From contig NC_035169.2 in the NCBI RefSeq assembly GCF_001659605.2, positions 7,907,610-7,971,609 on the forward strand: a stretch of 64,000 bases of DNA. Direction: 5' to 3'. This DNA comes from Manihot esculenta. Taxonomy: Eukaryota; Streptophyta; Magnoliopsida; Malpighiales; Euphorbiaceae. The translations under genes and the position numbers were made by a program. Position 1 is the stretch's first letter. Each line of letters starts with the position of its first letter. The notes below the pieces were generated by a model, which did no database searches, was not told the DNA's origin, and worked only from the letters and a program-made list of their open reading frames with translations. Positions 56,782 through 64,000 of the stretch are shown here, one piece after another.

Positions 56782-57939
56782 CATATGATTCTTAATTTTA
56801 TTTGTAGAATTTAATGGATTGTGATTGCTTATTTCAATTAAATATTGAAACCTGCTATTAAATATAAATTTATCGATAAAAAATGAAAATAAAACACTCC
56901 AAAAATTTTATTAAAAAAAGTAATTTCAGAGGTAATTCATGAAATTTATTAAAATTTATAATTTAGTCTATGTTTTATAAAATGTAAATAATTTAGTCTA
57001 TAATTTTTTATTTTGTTAACAAATAGTTATAAAAATTAAATTATTATAAATTTTTAAAAAGTGATTAAAGTGTTGTAAAAAGTGAAATTTAAAGAACTAA
57101 ATTATTATAGTCTAATAATAAATTTTAATAGAAATAACTATTTTGTTAATATAATGAAATTTTGAGAATTAAATGATTTTTTATTAAAATAATAAAAATT
57201 AAATTATAAATTTTATTAAATTTAAGAGATTATATTATAAATTAATAATCTAACTTACAAGCATCATTTTATACATAATGCAATAAAAAAAATCAAAATA
57301 ACATACTTACATATTGAAATAATCATTATTGATAATTGAAGTGTTGATAATTTATGACATAAAATCACATATATATTTATCTATTATGAAGCATTCTTTA
57401 GCTAAGTGATAATTCTATATTAAGTGAAATAGATAATATTTTTTAATTAATTTTGAGAGTTTTTATCAAATCTTACCATTTAATTAAGTTATCAATTCAT
57501 AAAATAAAAATCTGAAATTTGGATTTGGATCCCAATATCACAACTATGGTTCTTGAGAAAAAGGTTTAGTGATTGATTAATCAAGTCAACCCTAGTTAGT
57601 GAGGAGTAACTCTAGTTAATTTGCATACTTTAGCCGAAAGTATGCAAATCAGAAGTTGAAAATGAAGATTCCTGAATTAACTGTTGATATTGAAAGCTGA
57701 ATTAATTCCAGCTTTACAGTGTGACTTAATTTTATGGGATAATCATTCTTATTGGAATTTGTATTGCCTTCTCACCTATACCACTTCACAAATGTTCAGC
57801 TTTTAGCTGATTAAGAGCTTGGTGGGATTAATTGTAGCCACTCAAATATTTATTTATTTTCATGGAAAATAATATATATCGTTTAGTCCTGTAATTTAAT
57901 GAAATTTATAATTTAATCTTTTTATATTTTTTTAAAAAA
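54731..57939. other. Intergenic DNA
   Basis: Mixed spacer without a supported gene. The short frames at 54,815-55,000 (minus) and 55,410-55,592 (plus) have no domain and no splice context. 56,750-56,777 is a long T run. 56,930-57,240 is an AT-rich repeat resembling sequence near 2,900-3,100. Confidence 0.5.
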
Positions 57940-58735
57940 ATAAATTATATTTTATTTCTTAAATTTTAACGTCATTAACAGATAAATTTTTATATTTTTT
58001 AAATCGAACACGAACACTTAAATTTTTATATAATTATTTCATTCAAATTAAAGGTATTTTCATCCATAATTTCATTAGTCAACCTGTTAAAGAAAAAAAA
58101 TAAATATTTTAAATATTTAAAATATTCTCAAGAACATTTAAATTATTTTTAATATAAGTAAGAATTTTATATTGGATAAACTATTGACAGATTAATTTTT
58201 ATATTTTTAAAATTAAATCTCTAAATCCCTAAATTCTTCAATATTAGTTTAAAAGTATATGAAATTGTAAATATTTTTTAAAAATTTTAAAATTATAAAT
58301 ATTAAAGTATTTTAATAAATAAAAATTAAAGAATAAAAGGTGTTAAAAATTAATTAAATGAGATATTACAAATAAAAGTTAATAGAATTTAAGTATTTTT
58401 TTAAATAAAAAAATAAAGTATCAAAATATTTAAATTATAATAGATGAGTACGGAGTGATTATAAAGAGATTTAAGTGTACAATTTTAAAAATTTAGAAAT
58501 TAATTTATTAATTATGCTAAAATTTAAAAATTTAAATATAATTTACCTATTTAAAAAGTGTAATAAAAATATTTATACACTTGTTAACGTAAAAAATGGA
58601 TGAATAGAACTCTTATTTGGATGGATAGAATTTAAGTGTTTGATTTTAAAAATATAAAGATCGATCTGTCAATTATTTTAAAATTTAGATATTAAAATAT
58701 AAGTTTTTTTTAAAAAAAACACATATTTTAAAACC
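57940..58735. repeat. Degraded inverted-repeat element (about 0.8 kb)
   Basis: The left arm (about 57,940-58,080) and right arm (about 58,590-58,735) are inverted, diverged copies, sharing CGAACACGAACACTTAAATT / AATTTAAGTGTTTGATTTT and a TTAACAGAT / TGACAGATCGAT word. Non-coding. One arm resembles 6,476-6,600. Probably an old MITE or Mutator-like remnant. Confidence 0.5.
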
Positions 58736-59881
58736 ATTAACTATTTAATTTTTTTATTAACTATAAGAATTAAATATTTGTAATCTTGAAAATTGTAGGA
58801 ATTGAATAGTTTGGGATTTTGAAATTACAACAACGGGTTGGTTTTGTCTTAAAATTGCATGGAAATTTTAGTAATGTAATATTATTATTGGCTTAAAAAT
58901 AAATGTTTAGAGTAGATGATTAACGATTTGAAAAGATAGGAGCTGAGTAGCTGATAGTTTGAAAAGATAGGAATTAATTAATATATTTTTATTTATTTAT
59001 TTTTAAAATTTTAAACTCTCTTAATTAATTTAAATTTATATTGTTTTTTTAATTTTAAAAATAGATTATATTCAAAATTTTTAGATAAGAGATAAAGAAT
59101 TGAGATGGAAAATCTCAAAATTTGAATGTTTTATTTATCTGTACAGCGAGAGGACGTTGCTGCTTTGCATCCCAATTTCCGTCTCATATTTTTCTAAAAT
59201 TAATGGAAGTTCTTCTCCAAGGAAAGTTCTATACTTGCAACAAGTTTGTAAAGGTTGAGATAATTTCATTGATTAATTAGTAGCAGCAGTATTTCTACAT
59301 GTTCTCACGTACTGGATGAGCTCAAGATTTGTGCAGATAAGCTAAAACAAGTTATAACATGATAAGTGATAAGATACACACATGAAGATGAGGATTATCT
59401 AAGGAGATAAGAGCTGTTGATAAGTTCTCTTTCAGATGTATCACTAACAAGTTTCAGTCCCTTTCTTACTTTGCGGCTAAGGGGAGCAATAATGATTTAA
59501 TTCGATTATTTAGTCTAAATGGTTCTGTTTAATTTCTAATTTTTTAAAAATTTGACTGAAAAATTAAAAAAAAAAAAGACGAAAGTGTTTATTTTTATAT
59601 GACTTTTTTTTTAATTTAACGGGACTAAATAGTTAATTTCACTAAAATAAAGGGACCAAATATTAATTTTTTGTAATGAAATTTCAATTATCATTGACTG
59701 AAACTATTCTGGCAAGAAAAAGAAATTGCTCCACATATCTTATCAAGAGAGAGAACTTCTCTCCTTCCCTTAAAAATGTAAATTTCTTACAAGCAAAGCA
59801 TGGAACTAGTGGGGGAAATTTTCATTAATGATTATTTCCTCACAAGAGATCAGTTTGCAGAACACTCAACTATATTGATAT
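58736..59881. other. Intergenic DNA and probable ALMT 3' UTR
   Basis: No gene is seen. The last ~100-150 bases before 59,882 probably form the 3' UTR of the minus-strand transporter gene. Confidence 0.5.
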
Positions 59882-62353
59882 TTACACTACTAAATCTTGC
59901 CGCTGGCTTGGCTTTGGTGCTTCAGACTTCTCGGTTTCTGGGGAATCTGTAGGGTTTGCATCTATTGTTATAATAATATGATTATTATTTTCACCATGAA
60001 GAACTGGGTTTACAGTTCCTCGGTGAAGCAATGGCTGGGGTTTCTCCGGTGACACAGTAGGTTCCATCGCAGGCTTGAAATGTGCTAGGTCTGCAAGTTC
60101 ATGCACTGCTTCAGAAAGTTTTTCCACACACTTTACGATCTCTATTAATGTGGATGCAACTGTTGCAGCAGGCACGATATCTAGGAGGTTTGTTTTCTCT
60201 AATGGGTTAGCTTTCACTGCAAATTTGAGTTCATTAATGGCAGTTTTGGAGTTCTCCACATGGATTTTTGCAGAGGAGGGATCTTCCATTGTTTTGATTG
60301 CTGAAGCTAGTGATCTTAGTGCCTTGCCTGATTCTTCACTCATCTTTGTGCATGGTTCTTGGATTTTACTCTGGAATTCTTCTGATACCTAAAACAATTT
60401 GGATGGTGCATATGCTTTTGAGATTGCATTAAGCAAAAGGAAGCTTTTTTAATATACAAGCAAGAAAATCAAGAATATAACAATATCTAAATGGAACAAT
60501 GACCTACTATTATATTCTTTAAAAGCATAAACTTTTTTTTTTTTTGAAAAAAATCTGAAGGTGGCTTTGGAACGAGATGTCTTCTGTTGGAACAAGCATA
60601 TACTTATTCGAACTTGAGATCTCATCAGACTGATGAAAACTCTAATATAGTATTCACCGACAATATATACGAAATTAATATAATTACTTGGATGTTAGAG
60701 TTGATGTAGCTATTAAGAGCTTCAATATGGTAAGCACATTGTCTTGAGATGGCTCCAATCTTCAAGTATTGCTTCCATGGATGCCGGAAGCCGAAACGGC
60801 CATGTCTAGGCTCCCATCTTGCAAGATTTGCCTGCAATGTTCAGGAAAACAAATTTAGCTTAAGTAGCTAATTTAATATAATAGTTGAGGTATCTTTAAT
60901 TCTATACAAATATATGTGTACGTATGGTGGAGGAGAGCTCATGAAAAGTGCAAAGAAGTTAGTGGCACTCATCCAAAGACAAAAAGGAGAGATTCTTAAT
61001 TTATTTACCATGGAATCTTCTGTGGATTTTGAATTAAGGACACTTCTATATCCTTGAAGAAATGGCTTGTCGCTATTGGAGACCTTAATCTTTCCTTCTT
61101 CATCATCTTCAGATTTATATCGAAAATATTCATCTCCAAAACCTGTAAATTTCTTCTTACTCATCCTTCTCAAGATCAAATAAAAGCCAGAAACTTAATT
61201 TCTATGGATTAGCTAATTAATTAATTACCTACAAGGTAGCTTGCAAGCTTTTCTATATTGGAGGTAACCAAGTTATGAAGATCTTCACCAGCCCAAACTG
61301 GACAGATACACATGGAGACAACTATGCAGGTTGCTCCACCTATTATTATTGTTGATAGTCTTTGATGAGCCATGTCTAAGAGCTCTACTACTCGAACACC
61401 GGATACTGAAACCATACTGAATGTTAATATGAATATCAAGACTCCATAGTCATATCTTGCCTTGATTCTTGGGAAGAATCGAGTGAATGTAGATGCTGCA
61501 GCTGTATGTACATGATAATACATATATTAATCATACATGTGTAGCAGTATTTGCTGTACGTCTGTATATATAACGATTGTATGGTAAAATTTCTCGTATA
61601 TAAGCAGACCATACCTAAGAGGAAAACAAGGAATCCAAGAACTATAGGCTCTCCTTTCTTTCCAAAGAGCCTTGCCAAGTGTTGAGCTCCAACCCCTAAT
61701 GCACCAGCTAGAAATGTTGCAAAACTTCTATTCAAACTCTTGCTTAAGGTACCACCTAGGCCAAGAAATTAAAACAAATTAATGCATTACTAACTGAAAT
61801 ATGCAGAATTGAACAAATCTACTCTAATTAATCATTTAAGGTTTTGTTTGTTTCAAATGGATTATTTTCTGGAAAGTTCTGGCAACTTAACTGGTTTAGG
61901 AGATGTATTTCCTCTACAATAAAGATAGAAATGACTTTGATTTTCTCAGAAAATAAAGAAAAAATGACTAACTAAACAAACAAAATATTAGCATTTTCTG
62001 GAAACTTAAAGGCCTTAAAAGACAATTAACTTACCTACAGTGAATTCAAAGACTACAACCACTGTGAGCACAGCCCACATTCCCGCAACCCCAAAACCAT
62101 CATAGAGAGTCCTACAATAATATAATAAGGACACCAATGTGAGAGCAAGTGCCACTTTGAGGGAATGAATGACTCTTCTTGGATCATCATGTCCAAGCTT
62201 TCTTATGCTCTTTGCAAATCTAATCACCTTGTCCTTGGATTTACAAGGGAAGGCTTTGAGCCAATCCCATCCTCTAGTGAAAGACCTAGCCTTCTCTTGA
62301 TTTGCTGACTCAATCTCCATTGCTAGAGATGATGAAGGTTGGCAACTTTGCAT
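59882..62353 (-). CDS. Aluminium-activated malate transporter (ALMT) family protein
   Basis: Six exons on the minus strand: 62,353-62,035; 61,755-61,615; 61,501-61,229; 61,142-61,009; 60,831-60,688; 60,388-59,882. All introns are GT-AG and the phases agree, giving 505 aa, normal for ALMTs. The N-terminal half holds about six membrane segments (for example [53 protein letters not shown]). The cytosolic half begins around the hallmark [14 protein letters not shown]. ALMTs are anion channels of the plasma membrane or tonoplast that pass malate and other anions, with roles in aluminium tolerance, guard cells and GABA signalling. I chose the first ATG (62,353); an alternative Met lies 11 codons later. 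Which ALMT clade, and therefore which membrane, cannot be settled here. No disruption is seen. Confidence 0.94.
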
Positions 62354-62489
62354 GAACTAATTAAAAAATGAGGAATGGCTTTAAAAGTTTTGAGCTGGAT
62401 TTCTTTTCTTCTAAGTATTTTGAGAGTGAAGAAAGATATGGTGGGGAATTGAAGAAAATGCCCTTTGAAGAGAGTCTCTCACTAGCTTA

Positions 62490-62497
62490 TATTTATA
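62490..62497 (-). promoter_or_regulatory. TATA box of the ALMT gene
   Basis: TATAAATA on the minus strand (62,497-62,490), about 137 bases before the start codon. This predicts transcription from about 62,460 and a 5' leader near 105 bases. Confidence 0.6.
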
Positions 62498-62741
62498 GTA
62501 GCAGAAAGAGTAGAATGGAACTAAATAAAGAATATTAAACTGGAACACATTGTAGGGATGGTGTCTTAATTTTGTAGGGTCAAAGGACAAATTCTTATAT
62601 ATATATTTGAGAAAAAGACTTCATTCAAAAAGTGGCTGACTAGGATATCTAGTTTAAGTCCCATATTTTAATCTCAACTAATTAATACAAACTGACTTGT
62701 AATTATTTAATTAATGGCTCAAGTTGGTGAATTATAAATAT

Positions 62742-63214
62742 TCACACGGGATAATTCGGTCGATTTAGTTTGAAATTGAATCAAACGGAATAAATTAAAA
62801 TTTGAAATTTTAATATTTATAAAAATCGAATCGATTTTAATAAGAAATTAAATTAAACTGAACCGATCTGATTCGATTCGATTTGATTTAGTTTGATTGA
62901 TTTAAATTTTTAATAAATTTTTTATTGTTTGCACTTTATTTTTAATATTTTAAAATTTAATTAAAATATTTTAATCTTAATATGATTTAATCTCTTTATA
63001 TTATTAAAAATAATATATTATTATCACTAAATCGGTTTGGTTCAATTTTTTTAATTTTTTTCTGATCAAAATCGAACCAAATTGAAATAATTAAAAATTT
63101 TAAAATTAAAAATCAAACTGAATCGAATCAAAATAAATAAAAATTTAAACTAAAATTTTAAATTAATTTGATTCGATCAAAATTTTCCTTTTCAACTGGG
63201 TACTGATAACCCTA
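62742..63214 (-). mobile_element. hAT-type MITE, diverged copy
   Basis: Same family as 6,700-7,162 in reverse orientation: a left end ATAATTCGGTCGATTTAG-like sequence, an AT-rich core with TTATTATCACTAA, and a right end TACTGATAACCCTA. No convincing 8-bp duplication remains, so the edges are approximate. Confidence 0.65.
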
Positions 63215-63727
63215 ATATGTATAGTACTAATTAATATATGAATCTAAATAAGCTAATGAGTTTTTACTGCAAAAAGTCTGAATCACTTGGAGGAATATTT
63301 TTATTAAAATAATATATATATAGGCAAAGTGAAGTCCAACAAAACTTAGTGTGTGCCTCATCCCGTAGTACCCAACAAAAAAGAATAGCTAGGTCACCAC
63401 TATCCAATGCTACCAGTTTCAGAGTAAACATTACATCAAATAGGACCATAATGACAAGAGTATGACAAAGAAATAAGTAAAAAAAAAAAAAAAAAGACAT
63501 AAATTAAAAAGGAAGGAAAAGATACATGGCTTCTAATTAATTAAGAGGAAGTCAAGTCAAATGGGTTTAAGTTATAGATTAATACATTTCAAACACATAA
63601 ATTAGTAGATTTTTTTTCATAAAAAAAATAATAAAATTCTCAATAATATTTTTTGAATTCATAATAAATTAAATTCATCTAAAAATTTTTTAAATCACAA
63701 CTGAACTATAAATTTGAGTATAATCTC
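63215..63727. other. Intergenic DNA
   Basis: AT-rich spacer with an A-run near 63,480-63,495. No gene is supported. Confidence 0.5.
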
Positions 63728-64000
63728 ATATCTAAGTAATATTCAGTTTAAATTGAAAAAATCGATCGAATTGAATTAATTTAAAATTTTAGTTTGGTTT
63801 TTTATTCATTTCGATTCAATTTGATTTTTAATTTTAAAAATTTTGATTATTTCGGTTCAGTTTTATTTTGATAAAAAAATTTAAAAAATCAAATTCAATC
63901 AATCAGTAATAATAGTATATTATTTTTAATAATATATTGAGATAAATATGATTAGATTATATTAATATTAAAATATTTTAATTAAATTTTAAAATATTAA
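63728..64000 (+). mobile_element. hAT-type MITE copy cut by the window end
   Basis: It starts CTAAGTAATATTCAGTTTAA, follows the family order (ATCGATCGAATTGAATTAAT, TTTCGATTCAATTTGA, then the AT-rich core) and runs off the end of the window. Confidence 0.65.

Noticed and set aside
1..64000. tRNA, rRNA or snRNA genes
   Set aside because: I looked for GGTTCGAATCC-type B boxes and other RNA-gene landmarks and found none I would defend.

Overview
The window is plant nuclear DNA. It has AT-rich intergenic sequence, genes with spliceosomal introns, and LTR retrotransposons of plant-only lineages. The three host genes and the repeat types point to a woody or perennial eudicot. The style resembles Euphorbiaceae (cassava/rubber relatives), but I cannot fix the species from sequence alone.

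Layout. 1-7.9 kb is AT-rich intergenic DNA with small non-autonomous transposons. 7,974-11,575 (minus) is a complete TMK-type leucine-rich-repeat receptor kinase with two exons. 12-17 kb is intergenic, with another MITE and old repeat fragments. 17,055-41,100 is one retrotransposon insertion bounded by a perfect 5-bp target-site duplication (AAATG). The outer element A is a minus-strand Ty3/Gypsy element of the Tat lineage, with 496-bp LTRs, a 1,726-codon gag-pol frame, a second archaeal-type RNase H, a 75/76-bp tandem array and an intron-containing antisense gene. Inside that antisense gene sits a younger plus-strand chromovirus, element B, of Tekay/Del type. It has 2,270-bp LTRs, an initiator-Met primer site, a chromodomain, and the perfect TSD CAGCT. 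At 41.4-44.3 kb follow a Pack-MULE carrying a captured MBD9-like fragment, a solo LTR related to element A, and a hAT-type MITE. 47,368-53,641 (plus) is DGD1, digalactosyldiacylglycerol synthase, in seven exons including a 30-nt microexon and a GC-AG intron. 59,882-62,353 (minus) is an aluminium-activated malate transporter (ALMT) family gene in six exons. Further MITE copies close the window.

How it fits together. The three host genes are unrelated in function: auxin/cell-surface signalling, chloroplast galactolipid synthesis and anion transport. They stand as islands between transposon-rich spacers. The retrotransposons record a clear order: an older dispersed repeat was hit by element A (4 differences in 496 bp between LTRs), which was then hit by element B (6 differences in 2,270 bp). 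Element B is young but carries two coding breaks, and element A carries one in-frame stop in gag. The least ordinary material is the 3' half of element A: two antisense modules in tandem, each led by a primer-tract-plus-hairpin unit resembling the LTR edge.
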